Assembly: GCA_003993805.1 (NCBI GenBank)
Contig: RSEF01000004.1
Coordinates: 22,397,713 to 22,461,712 of the forward strand
From: Himantopus leucocephalus
Taxonomy: Eukaryota > Chordata > Aves > Charadriiformes > Recurvirostridae
Direction: 5' to 3'
DNA length: 64,000 nucleotides
A program made the position numbers and the translations under genes. Positions within the stretch are counted from its first letter, which is position 1. Each line of letters begins with the position of its first letter. The notes under the pieces were generated by a model, which did no database searches, was not told the DNA's origin, and saw only the letters and a program-made list of their open reading frames with translations. This document shows positions 8,849 to 20,560 of the stretch, in pieces.

Positions 8849-11800
8849 AGACGTTTAACACAATATCATAGTGAACTGAACAATTAATGTCCTTCTTAAT
8901 ACATGGCATTGCAGCGCTAACACAGTAATGTTCAGTGGTTTAAGATTATTTTCGTACTTAAGAGAACATTACTCACAATATTTTATGCATTAAATTAGGT
9001 ATTTTTATACATTTTATGACAAGAGTTTATATTTGTAACTTTTTTGGACTGCAATTAACATGTCCTTGTCCTGCCAGATAATTTTTTTTTTTTTATAAGC
9101 AGGGACACCAGCAGGGGTCATCCCACGCCTCATTAAATTTATTAACATACAGGCAAATGAACCAATGCCAAAGGTAAAATTTGAACCTGGGTTTCTGAAG
9201 TCCTCCGAATCAAGGTAGCAGAAATCAGTATGTGCATCACACGAACTTTCAGTAATCTGAACTATGTCAAGTTTTCAGTTTCTAAAACAAAAGTAATATT
9301 GCAATAATTCTAATCTACCAAACCACTATTAAGTTCATTATCTTAAATTTTAGAAAATGTTTTAAGTCAACTGAATTCCATTCTCAACGTTGGTTTTCTT
9401 AAGCCCATCAGTGAACAAACGCAGTAAGTCTTCTCCTTTCCCATTAACTCCGGCCTGTTTTACTTCAAGCTTTACGTTACCACCTTCAATTCACATTTCC
9501 TTCCTGGAGAATATTGAAACCATTTTTATTAACAAGTATACAGTCAAACTTTATTAAGCCTTATTAGCTTCTAAATAATTTTTAGATGCAAACATTAGTG
9601 TGCGATTTAAACAAACAGCCCTTATTTACAACAAAAACAGTTTTGTTTTGTCTATTGTAAATCCTTATGCAACTGGGATGGTGAGCTGCATATAAAGTAG
9701 GCCAGGCTTTTCAATTCCTTATTAAAGCAATTGATGGAGTCTGAAAGAAGCACACTGTTTCCCTTTCATAAATAGGTTACTGCACATAATAATCCTTTAT
9801 TATCATGCGGAGATTGAAGTGGCCTCTGCTGACTGATTTTTAGAGCTTTACTATAGTTAATAATACAGTATCTACAACTTTGAGAAATTTTCAGCAATAG
9901 CATTTGCGCTATAAATAAATACAGTCAATGTTGTTCTAATCAGGACGTTGCCAAAAGGAAGTTGCTTTATATTTAAGAGCTAAAGAGGCTTTGCGTGTAT
10001 CTTGCCAGATATCCGAGTCACTCAGTAAACTGTCTTCTAATGATTTATGTGACATCTGAGTACATTATTAATATGCTAACATGTCAATTCTTTATGTTTA
10101 GAGTCCATAGCATCTATGGCTGTTCATTAGATCAGGTTTAAAACTGAAGTGCTACAATGAACTACTGAAGAATCAGTCTTCAAAATGGTCTCACTTCAAG
10201 AAGGAGGCGAAATGGTATCGCATTAGTTGAACTTGGAACGTTTGACTGGAATAGCATCCATCTTTGAGTGAGGTACTTGTTTGAAAGCTTCCAGTAGTGA
10301 TTGTCTTATTATGGCTCCTTTCCCTGGGTAATTAAAAGCATTTATTACTGAAACCTTAAGAAAAGTATAAGTATTATTTTAAAGTAGAGTTATTAATTCT
10401 TTCCAGGTATGATTTTAGTATTGCCTGCAAAACAAGTACCATGTTATATCCGGCACTCTCATGGCTAGGATACTGTTATTTATTGTTCTCTAGTGAACCA
10501 GAACCAATTACAGGTTTTTTTCTCAGAAAAATGCTGATTTTTCCTAGAAAAATGTTTTCAATTTTCTAGTGTTTGCAAACAACAGAGATAGAGAATTGAT
10601 TCTTTTAGTAATTTTATCGTGTTTATTTTTACTGTTTCAGTCTCAGACTGTCTTAACATGTTTGCTTTGGTAGCACAGCCATATTTTACAGAGGTTGCTG
10701 TTGCTTCAGATTTCCTTAGCTTTCCTAGTGGAATTTATTTGGTGACTAGATTTTATTTTGCATCACCAGTACCAACTTAAAAACCATTATTGCTGTAGAT
10801 CATCTAGGTTTGTTTTTATATCCTTCAGCTGACATCTATTAAGAAATCCTTTTCACAGTGTGTCTAGGTGAGAGAGAAGGGGATTTTTTTCAGTTACGCT
10901 TAAAGAGATTTGTTTAACAGGGAAAGTGTGTCGGCAGCTGCTGTGTAGAAGGTCTCTACATTTCTTTAGCTGTGCAGCCCTGGAAGCTGCTGCTTGTTAG
11001 GGGAGAGCTGCTTGCCTGAGTTATGGCTTGATAATGACTCTGAAAAAATTTTCCTTTGTAGTTTGAAAAGTTGAACTGTGAAAATTACATAACCAGGTTA
11101 GCAAATTATATTTTTTCCTCAGGAAAATGGGATGCAAATAGTTTTCTTTCTTCATGAGTTTTCTTTTGTGAATATGGACATAATGACCTTTACAGAAAGA
11201 GTAACAGTGCAGACTGAAGCACTGTTAAAACTATGCCATTATCTCCAGTGAAAATGAGGGGCAGCATACTTCCAATGCCTGAATACATTTTTTAAGAGAT
11301 CTTTCTGTATAAGCACGAAGTAAAGTTTTGCAATGATCTTAGAAACTGGATTTCAGTAAGTAACTTCAATGGCAAAATGGAGAGAGATGCTAACCTTACG
11401 CTACTGTGCCCAGCTTGCCCTACAGTTCCTAGGAGACATCTGTCTCCCGGGACGATGCTGTGGCTGTGCTAGCAACAGAACACACCCAGAAGATGACAGG
11501 TCGCCTTCCCTTTTTCTCCCCACAAAACAAACGCCGCCTTTTTGCAAACGGGTCCGTACTTTCTATCTTGGTTCTCAAGTCTGCTGCAGAGCCACTCCAA
11601 ATGCTGGTTGATAGTCCTTCTTTCTGCAGTCTCTCTCTTCCATCAGATGTCATCCTTTCGGGTTCAAGCATTTGCTCATTTCCCACCTCACCTCCATTAT
11701 CTGCTTCCTAAGCCCTCACCGTGTAAAGCCCCAACCTTTCCCCTCATACCTGTCCCCCTAGGCTCTCCTTTTCTTCCCTAGCTAGCTCTAGAGGATCTAT

Positions 11801-14529
11801 TTCAGCCTTGAAGGGAACTGATGTGCCTTCTCCACTGAGGGGTCAGCCCTTTACCTTCTCCCGTGACATTGCTGAGTAGCCCCACGTGAAATGAGACACC
11901 TGATCCCAGAGGTATTCCTGGGGGCCACGCTGGAGGAAGGTCTGCATGGCTGTTCCCTCTCCCACTCGTTGAGCGGAGGACAGAAGGATCAAATAGCGTT
12001 TCAGCCTCCAGGCAGGATTTCCCGTGTGCCAACCCTTGCTACGCAAGCAGCATTTCTGAGCAAGAATGAATGGGTGAGCTATCTGAAGCTACTGGCATCC
12101 CATCACACTTTGCTGTAATTTCAGCAAGTTGTCTTCAGCATGCGTTAATCTTCCCCAAATTAGCTACTAAAATTTAAGACTCAGACTGCTTGTGTAGGGT
12201 CTCTAGAGTAAATAGGAAAAAACAGGCCATTCAAAGGTGATTTATTCCCTCCCAAAATATATGGCATGAATTGGGCTACAGATATGCCTGCGTTTTTCCA
12301 GTAACTATAGAGCACTGATTAGATAGCTAATTCCCACATGGCTGCAGTCGGCCCAGCCTGATCATTTTCTAGCATACCCACGTGCAACCTGGGTTGCAGC
12401 AATGCTCGGCTGAGTATCTGCCAGTCTCTACCCCAAGACATTTCCGTTCTGTCCATGCGAGAAATGCTCCCCGTGGAGTTTATAACCTGCTCCAGTCAAA
12501 GGCACTGGCTTTTTAGAACACCTTCTTGTGCTGACAGAGAACTGTACTGTAGGGTTTAGTTTGGTTTTCCTTTTCTTCCCATCAACGCTTGAGTTTGTAA
12601 AATAAAAATCAAACTTTTTAAAGTTAGAAGCTGTAATTAGTAGTGTCAAAATAAGGATACCAGCAAGTTAAATTGCCTAAATAGAAGTCTTAAAGAATAC
12701 TGATCTTGCATAGGAATACAAATGCCATAATTTTAAACTGCTCATGAGTGAAATGAGATACTGGAAATGTTAATGAAACTTCTTAGGCTCTTACAGGCTA
12801 ATCACTGATACAGTTTGTGATTTTTCATATTACTGTTTTTGCAGACAGTAAATGTCATTTAACAGAGAGAGAAGAAAAAAACTCTATTTCCCAAAGTCCC
12901 TCCCCCAACTGTACAACTCCAAACCAACAGATAAATTAACTTATGCAGATGATGTGACATTTCTTGTATTTTTCCCTTCACTTTGAAAAAGTGTTCTGTT
13001 GGAGAAGTACAAAAGTTATTCTTTTGTAAGAGGATCATTAAGTCTGTTTGGATTATTGATCTCATAGCTTTTCTGGGCACAAGGCCAATCATTTTGACTA
13101 AGGTTTTTAATCCTAGCTAATGAGGGAGGTGGATTAATGAGAAGTTTTTTGTTGTTTTTTGTTATTGGAGGGTTGGTTGGATTTTTTGAACCAGCAGATT
13201 GACATGTTTATGAATACAGATGAATAGATCATTTTGAATGAAAGAAATGTTGGAGCTGCAATCGGAGATGCAGTCATTCTAAAGACCAAATACACTCAAG
13301 AGTATGAGTGAAGTCTGAAAAACAAGACATCATAAAACTGGTTTTCTTCCTGAGATTAGAAACACAGAGGGCTCTCATCTGAGTACAGCAGCGGCTTTTG
13401 TTACATGCTGTTAAACATTTGGAGGGATGAAGTTAGAGGCCAGATGCACCTGCATTATCTTTAAGGGTGTTCAGGTAACTGAAGTGTTCAGAATTTGGTT
13501 TTCGTCTCTGATTGTTACCCTATTTGCGCATGCATCTAAATTACCAGTGGTAATGCACTATGCTTGAAAAAAGTAATCAGGAGGTTTGGAAGAGTAGAGC
13601 TAGTTGCAGGATTTCCGAATCTTTGTTATCTCTATTTTTAAAAATACAATGAATTAACCATTTGTGTAATTAACACCATAGTCTTTGAATTTCTAAGGTC
13701 CTTTATAAAAACTAACTTTTCAGCAAACTGTTCAGATCAATATATGTGGCTAGTTACAAAACAAGAGCAACGCAAAACGTTGCTGATCTTAAAAAGGAAG
13801 GTGGCACTACCATTTAGAAATCGAGATAATGTAAATGCGCATTTGCAGTATACCAGAAATTACACCAAAATTACGAAGTGTCTGCAATACGATGTCAGGA
13901 TTCTTTATGGCAACAGAACAAGTATAGAGTTGCGTCTTAGCAACACAGATCCCTTGCATCTTCTTTTCTCGCCCTGCTTGTGCATTGCTCCCCAGAGCCA
14001 GAAGCGTTAGGCACCAATTATCTTCTGAGTAGGAGGCAGCACAGCCATTTTAAGAACACTGTCTGCATTGCAAAAGGTACAGCTAATGTATATAGACCTG
14101 TTGCAGTTATCTCCTCTCGAGATAAGACCCATTTCCATATAAAAGCCTGGAAAAAAATCCCCTTGAGATCACTGATAATATGACAGAGTCTATTTTAAGA
14201 CATCTTGATTTTTGTTCTGAGAGCCTCTCGTCTGAGAGGCAGAGGAACTGGCGTTGGCGCAGTTTTTTCCCATGCTATGAAGTTTTTTCCGTCTCCCCAG
14301 GAATTTGTTACTGACTTGGTACATGCCAGTATCTTAGCTGGACAGCTAAAATGAACAGAAATTTTAAGAGAACTGTGAAAAAGTAATGACTACATTATGA
14401 CTACATGTAATTCTCTTCTAATCACAAAAGAACAACGAACGTAATACTGAAGCAAAGCGGCCACAGATGCTTTTACAGGTTTCAGGGTACAGTCAAATCG
14501 GAGCGATTCAGGTGTGGATGCGGAGTACC

Positions 14530-14605
14530 TTTGTTCGCTTCACACCTGAGTGGCTCCAGTGGAGTCCCCTGGGATTGGCACCAGTGACAAGAATCTCACC
14601 AAATG
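14530..14605. repeat. Probable remnant of an old amniote palindromic repeat
   Basis: The segment around 14551-14600 follows the pattern 'tgg-agt-c-cc-tg-gatt-g-caccagtg-ca-gaatct', which resembles an old repeat I remember from bird and reptile genomes with half-sites such as TTACACCAGTG and AGAATCTGGCC. It is highly diverged and only one arm is recognisable. I cannot name the family with certainty. Confidence 0.35.
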
Positions 14606-15281
14606 CTGGCAGTCACTGAACTCACCGAAGTGTGAGTGGCAGAGGAGAGAGAAAAATAGTTATGTCCTCCTACCATCACTTAAAATGCCATTTGGGAGTT
14701 TTCTGGACTGAATGCTCATTCACATAAATCTGAAGTCAGCATTCTCCAAGTTTATACCCGAGTCACTAACTGTTTCAGTAACGTTTGAGTACTCCATGAT
14801 GTCACCTTTTGGCTTAGAGTGTGGCCAAAATCTTAACTGCTATTACGTCTCCTGCGCCTGGGAGGGTGAGGTTTTGCTTGGAAGTTCAAGTTTATTATAT
14901 CTCTGCTAAATTTAAATTCATGATTATTCCTGACTATATTCTTGCTATGGAGGGCAAATGGAATATGTTCAGCTAAGTCTTTGGTTTTCCTTGGTCTTCT
15001 TTCACAAGTAGCCAAGTTCCTCAAGTACCAGAGCAGCTGAGGCTCGAACCGCTCAGAAGAGTTTCAGAAACTCAGTGATCCACTCAAGTGAGCAAAGCTT
15101 TACTGCTCCCATCGCATCTGCTGTGTTCTGCTGAGCTGTTGCTTCTATTCAAATGTATTCCAACTTGAAACACATACATACTAATAAGTATCTGTGGAAA
15201 ACCTTACAATATTCAGCTTACGTGCTTACTTATAATAGAAAAAGAGAGGGGGTTAGAGGTTGGGAAAAGCCTTCCAAATTT

Positions 15282-15556
15282 TCTGGGCTTTTTTTCTGAA
15301 GGTTTCAGAGGGGCTTATTATAATTACTAGTGAATCAGAAGGAAACCTAACAACACTTGTGTGGGTTTTTTTTGCCGTTTTATGCAATATAGTTAGGGGG
15401 GANTCTGGGCTTTTTTTCTGAAGGTTTCAGAGGGGCTTATTATAATTCCTAGTGAATCAGAAGGAAACCTAACAACATTTGTGTGGGTTTTTTTGCCTTT
15501 TTATGCAATATAGTTGGGGGGGGNGCCGTTTTATGCAATATAGTTAGGGGGGAAAA
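15282..15556. repeat. Triple overlapping duplication across two Ns (15403, 15524)
   Basis: Positions 15282-15402 recur at 15404-15523 with single-base and homopolymer-length differences. The terminal part of the unit, starting GCCGTTTTATGC, appears a third time from 15525. Each junction is a lone N next to a G run. The likely cause is contigs that broke at the G homopolymer and were joined without merging their overlap. Confidence 0.85.
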
Positions 15557-16170
15557 AGGTAGATTATAATTGTCTTAACTGTCAAGATGTTAAAAGGAGA
15601 CTACCAGAAAGCTACGGACTTCAGTGCTCCTAATTCAAAGAGCTTACACAAATGCCTATTTTTTGTGGAACTTCTAAAGGGAAGTGATACCTGGACAGCT
15701 TTCCTAATGGCTAAGGGAACTGGACAGACAATCCTCTTGGACAGTTGAGAAATCCCAGCCTTGAAGTTATACCAGATTTACTGCAATTCAGACATAAGCA
15801 TGGCTCATGTGAAAAGACAATGATAGTGGGGAAGATGCTCAGTGCTACAGTTCACACTTTAATTAGTGGTACTGTTTTTAGCTTGTGTTTTCTGAGACCA
15901 TATTTACCATCCCATCTAACTCATAAGTTACTTACCAGAACTGAGTTGATAATTCTTATTTATTAGTGTGGCCTTCTTTGCCATAACGCAATGTTTACAA
16001 ATTTGTTAGCTGATGGCTTATGTTTTCCATGGCTTCTCGTTGTTCTCCAAATAATGCGTGGGAATAATTCCTAGCTGTAGAGTCCTAATGGATAATTCAT
16101 AGTGAATGCCTAAAATTGAACTAGCAAGGACTTCGTTTATGCTATTGTATTTATTTATTTCCTCTAGATA

Positions 16171-16360
16171 GGGAGGCAGTGGGCCTCGTTAAGAGCTCAT
16201 TTGCTAGGAACTGAGAAATTAGTGTTCTCTTTTTAGTTCTGCCAGCGACCTTGCACAAGCCATACCTGTGTCCCCATGCTTTAATTTCTGCATCATTAAA
16301 TGAGGATGATACTTTCTGCCTTAGTCTAGTGAGATTTACTGATGAGAAATGTTAAGTATA
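16171..16360 (+). repeat. MIR/CORE-SINE-like element, ancient
   Basis: The order of matches follows the MIR-type SINE. It starts with a tRNA-like head (GGCAGTGGGCCTCGTTAAGAG) and a decayed B-box area, then CTGCCAGCGACCTTGCACAAG in the core. Next come TAATTTCTGCATCATTAAATGAGGATGATAC-type sequence and a tail like GAGATTTACTGATGAGAAATG. It is strongly diverged, as expected of an amniote-age insertion shared with reptiles and mammals. Confidence 0.7.
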
Positions 16361-17660
16361 ATTGTTTTTCAAAGCCAGTGCTTATGGCTTTATAGCTCAT
16401 CCAAATACAGCAGTAGCCTACTGCTTCTTTCCCTGGCATATGTTATTCTGATGTAAGAAAGTGTTGTGTACATTTCAGATTTAGTTTGGTTTTCTGGTTT
16501 TACAGTTAAAAACAAACCATGAAGATTACCTTGTACAGGGAAAAAATACTATCTCCTTGTAAAAGGAGATGACATACATGGAATGAAATGGAAAAACCCC
16601 CAAACCCTACAGTTTCTGTTTAAACTGTTGAAAAAGCGTGATATCCCATCTCTTAAATTTAACCTCTCTGGCTGAGTTGAATCACCTTGTCTTCTTCTGC
16701 CCTATAGAATCCTTTCAGCGATAGTTCTTAGCATACCAGGGGTTTTTTTTATTCACCTTTTTCCTGCATGAAGTCAGTTTGGTTATTGCAGACAGCTTTT
16801 ATGCTAGTAAGTGAGCCAAAAGAGGCTCTGAGTGGCAGACAGCTGCTGAAATAAGAACCTGGCACTCTGGGGAGAGAAAGACATTCATTCAACTTCCCTT
16901 TTCTTTCTCATCCCTGTACTCTGTAACCTTTCCCTTTTTCTATTCCACAGTTACTGTAATAATTCTCTTGCCCAGAGAATGCAGAGTTTGGGCATATTTT
17001 TCCATATTACAGCCCAGCTACATACTGTAAAATTCAACTATTTGTGTTGGAAAGCCCACCATTTTCCACAGACAGTCTTCCAGAACGTATATGGACAAGT
17101 CATGCCTAGCAATCCGAGGATGCTTCCATGCAACAGGGGGCAGACTTGTAAATGTAGGATTACATGCTACAGGAATCTGTGGCAGCATATCCATTCAATG
17201 CAATGGAACCGCAATTTCACCTCCACTTTTAAATTGGCTTTTGATTAACTGAATAAAATTGATTTCACTGGCGAGGCATGTTATTCTAGTTTAGATTTAG
17301 ATTTTGTGCCCATCTAAATTTTGAGACTGCTAAGACTGATGCTCTCACTGTCCTTGCCGATTCATTGAACAATTGTTCCTGGTTTCTAGACTGTAAATGA
17401 CATGGGGGGTTTTTTGGCTGGATGTGGTAAGTGCTCTGATCCCACGCATAGTTTTGTATTTCTAGATAATTGGCAGTTGTTTAGAGGCTATTTGTATGGA
17501 ATGTAAGATACATGGTACACCACAAAATATTTCTAGCAGTGCAAAATATTTCTAGGGTAAACCATCTATCCTGGACCAGCACAAGTACATCAAAAGCAGT
17601 AGTTCAAATAGTCCTTTAAACGGCATGTTCTGTGTAAGTTCTGGGGAAAATCTAGGTCAA

Positions 17661-17676
17661 GGAATGTAAACATTCC
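17661..17676. promoter_or_regulatory. 16-bp palindrome with TEAD-like and forkhead-like motifs
   Basis: GGAATGTAAACATTCC consists of inverted GGAATGT/ACATTCC arms around AA. GGAATG is the TEAD (M-CAT) core on each strand, and TGTAAACA is a forkhead consensus. This is only a motif match; a single 16-bp site may be chance. Confidence 0.25.
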
Positions 17677-17767
17677 ATGATCCTTTTAATGTGTTCATCT
17701 TAGAGATTTTAAGTGTTAACTTTCCTATCCTAAGAATAACAGAGGTTATTATTTAAGTAATGCTATC

Positions 17768-17842
17768 CAGATCCTCAGCTGCTGTAAACATTGTTTAGCT
17801 CCGTAAACAGCCCTGTCATGGTTTATAGTAGCTGAGGATGCA
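17768..17842. repeat. 19-bp foldback; old palindromic interspersed repeat
   Basis: Bases 17771-17789 pair with 17821-17839 without bulges: 17 Watson-Crick pairs and two G-T pairs, around a 31-nt loop. ATCCTCAGCT and AGCTGAGGAT are the perfect outer arms. The loop carries TGTTTA and TAAACA, which pair again. The arms agree with a palindromic repeat I remember from bird and reptile genomes (CCAGATCCTCAGCTGGTGTAA type), so a decayed MITE-like insertion is the likeliest origin. A small structured RNA is an alternative. Confidence 0.6.
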
Positions 17843-19360
17843 GCCACTTTGTTTTGTAGACCTCTTAACCTAAGCAGTCAACATTTATACCAATAATGGA
17901 TCAGCACTATAAGCAATGCAGTATGTTGTTCACTTTAATTTCACTGCTTTAGAACCAGTACAATTTCCCGCTGTTTTGGAATTTTTGGTCACGTTTTAAA
18001 AAAGAGATCTTTGAAAGTTCACCACCTAGTTCATTTTGGGATGCAAATGAATAATTTCTGCAATAAAACTCTTTGGTGGATACATTTATACATTTGGTGC
18101 TTTAGAAACCCTTTTAATTCTTATGTCTCACAGTTAGTAATACAAAGTAGTGAGACAGACAGGCGTATTTTTGTGTTCTCCATTTGGGACTCCTTACTTA
18201 TTCTGAAAGATCAAAGCTACTTAACAGCTCTTATATACCCATTCTGCCACCCTCAGAGTTTGGATGTCAGTCTGTAATCAATGGCAACTGCACTGTAACA
18301 GTAAATGTACTTTCAAAGAAAACTAGCTGTAGAGTCTTGGGACATGCACAAAGTCACATTTAGGAAGTCATGTGTTCCCAAGAATGGCCACAGCTGTTTC
18401 TTCTTCTTTGTGAGCAATACATTGTCTTCATCTAAAATACATAACCTTATTGTCATGCAAATATTTATGCCACATTAGAATCAGGCTTGCTCTTTTCACA
18501 ATAGATAAGCTTCCTGTATTATTACAGATAACGAAAATCCAATTTCTGAAAATGTTCTGTTATTGTTTCTTTTTCCTTTGCTTTTTATTAGTGAAGAACT
18601 TGTAATTATTTGGTCTTATTCAGACTTTCCAGAGGAAGAACTGAAGTCATATTTCCCACACATTGAGACTCTGATCATTGAAATTCACTTCTTTCTCTTC
18701 TTTCTATTGGCTTTAAATAAAGGAATGTACTAGGGAAAAAGACTCAGCTCAGTCTGGAATTATACAAGTGCAAGTCAGGAATAATTGAAAATAGTTTTGA
18801 TCACCCTTTGAAATCCTAGATTAAGCAGTTTTGCTAACACTCAAAGAAATTCACTGGAACCTTTTGATTTATCTCACAATAGGTAGAAAGCTGCTTTTCT
18901 TCTTCTTCAGGCTCTTACCCTGCCAATGGGTATTTGTTCTGTAAGTGGCACTGACGTGAAAAGTCTGAAGTTGTCCACTTTTCTCCCTTTGACCAACATT
19001 CCCTTGGTAAACAGAGTACCATGAGGAGAACGATGTTAATCCTCTAAGTTTAGCTTTGTAAAAAAGCCACACTGAAAGCTGTGAAAGCTTTGAGCAAAAT
19101 TAACAAAACTGCAAGCCTCGCCAGCATCTTTCCAGAACACTTGCCATTACATGAGATTCCAATTTAATAATACCCATAACAGGTTGTCCCAAATTAATAA
19201 ATTATGAATGTGGAAACAGGGGCTATACCCTTAGCTCAAGTAACTCCATTTAGCAACATGGATTGCAACGTTGATTGCTGTGCTAGTGCCCTGATCTATT
19301 GAATTTTGCTTATTAATTGAGTTAATTTCATTGGCAAATTGTATTTTGCTGCCTCTGGGC

Positions 19361-20140
19361 TGAGCAGTCAGGCTGGGTAAGGGCCAGGCTGCTTCTGCAA
19401 AGGGGAAGTAAGGGACAGAAGTGGAACTGCAACAGAGACACAAAAGCACAGCCCCGAAGAGAAGGTCAAGGCCACCAAGAAGGAGAGCACTGCCCTCCTA
19501 GGGGGGACCCCCTCACTCACACATAGAGACAGGCTCCTCCAGCATGACATGCCATCCCAGATTCCACAGTCAGGCTTTGGTGGGCTTTGGCATAACCAAA
19601 CCAGACAGCAGGCACCTGGCCTTTTTGCTTCCTCAAGAACTGCTTGCAGGGCGTACACATTCAGCCAGTTGCACTGGCTTGATGTCTACCCACTCAAAGC
19701 TGTCTACGTTCCCTTAAACTTGGCTAATTTGGTAAGAAATCCAACGGGCTGCTGGAGATCCCAGGGCTGAGGAATTCAGTCTGGAGGGCTCTGTGTTTCA
19801 GCTGACTGGAGGAGTGTGGAGAGCACACATGACTCTCCTCGAGAGAGTCCTAGAGTCTGCCCCGACCCTCCTAATCTCATTGCACTGAATAAGCAGTCGC
19901 TATTATTAAAGATAAAATACAAGTAAGATGTCTCAACAAGGGCACAGAGAAAGATAAATATTTAAATGGTTGTATAAGAGGAATACTTGGTGTTGGAGGC
20001 CAAACAGGAATCCAATGGTGGAGCCGCTAAGATACAAACTGGCATCCCAGAGTACAGTGCCTCGAATGGTACATGTTGCTGCTCTGTCTGTGACAACGGA
20101 TACTGCTGCCACCAGAAGAGCACAGATCAGAGGTTTCCCA
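19361..20140. other. GC-richer unassigned segment before the scaffold gap
   Basis: This stretch is clearly GC-richer than its surroundings and ends at a 100-N gap. Short open frames of up to 96 codons are present on both strands, but none resembles a known protein. The composition shift and the position next to a CR1 suggest inserted repeat DNA, perhaps an LTR or further CR1 sequence, but I cannot match it. Confidence 0.4.
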
Positions 20141-20240
20141 NNNNNNNNNNNNNNNNNNNNNNNNNNNNNNNNNNNNNNNNNNNNNNNNNNNNNNNNNNNN
20201 NNNNNNNNNNNNNNNNNNNNNNNNNNNNNNNNNNNNNNNN
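20141..20240. other. Scaffold gap of 100 N
   Basis: There are exactly 100 N bases, the usual placeholder for a gap of unknown size. Its right edge falls within a CR1 open reading frame, so the missing sequence probably includes more CR1. Confidence 0.98.
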
Positions 20241-20560
20241 CTGCTGGCCACACTTCTTTTGATGCAGCCCAGGATGTGGTTGTGGGGTTTGTTTGGTTTG
20301 GTTTTTTTTTTTTCAAGCACACATTGCTGGGTCATGCTGAGCTTCTCATCAGCCAACGCTCCCAAGTCCTTCTCAGGGCTGCTCTCAATCCATTCTCCAC
20401 CCAGCCTGTATTTGTGCTTGGCATTGCCCTGACCCACGTGCAGTACCTTGCAGCTGGCCTTGCTGAATTTCATGAGGTTCGCGCAGGCCCACCTCTCCAG
20501 CCTCTCCAGGTCCCTCTGGATGGCATCCCTTCCCTCCAGCGTGTCCACCGCTCCACACCG
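20241..20560 (-). mobile_element. CR1 LINE fragment, C-terminal ORF2 region
   Basis: On the minus strand the translation reads [18 protein letters not shown], then [19 protein letters not shown], then [16 protein letters not shown], then [11 protein letters not shown]. This is the region downstream of the CR1 reverse transcriptase active site that recurs throughout bird genomes. CR1 retrotransposes by target-primed reverse transcription; this copy is a fragment and cannot be autonomous. The frame stays open to the gap except for a purine-rich low-complexity insertion near 20300-20315, so it is younger than the other CR1 remnants in the window, though the 53.9-kb copy is also well preserved. 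Confidence 0.9.

Larger units (their letters stand above)
8871..16170. other. AT-rich gene desert, 3' flank of SLITRK2
   Basis: I recognise no gene, RNA gene or recent mobile element. Open frames are short and random in character. The first part may still be transcribed as an extended 3' UTR. A remnant of an old palindromic repeat and a triple assembly duplication are listed separately. Conserved non-coding elements are expected beside a neural developmental gene, but they cannot be identified from one sequence. Confidence 0.6.
16361..19360. other. AT-rich intergenic DNA
   Basis: No gene is recognised. Two structured sites, a GGAATGT palindrome at 17661 and a 19-bp foldback at 17771, are described separately. 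The largest open frames are about 88 codons and have no domain character. Confidence 0.6.

Noticed and set aside
9100..9255. Possible reversed tRNA-derived SINE (TTTGAACCTGGGTTTCTGAA)
   Set aside because: One short word resembles a reversed MIR head, but the remaining order is not convincing and it could be conserved 3' flank of SLITRK2.
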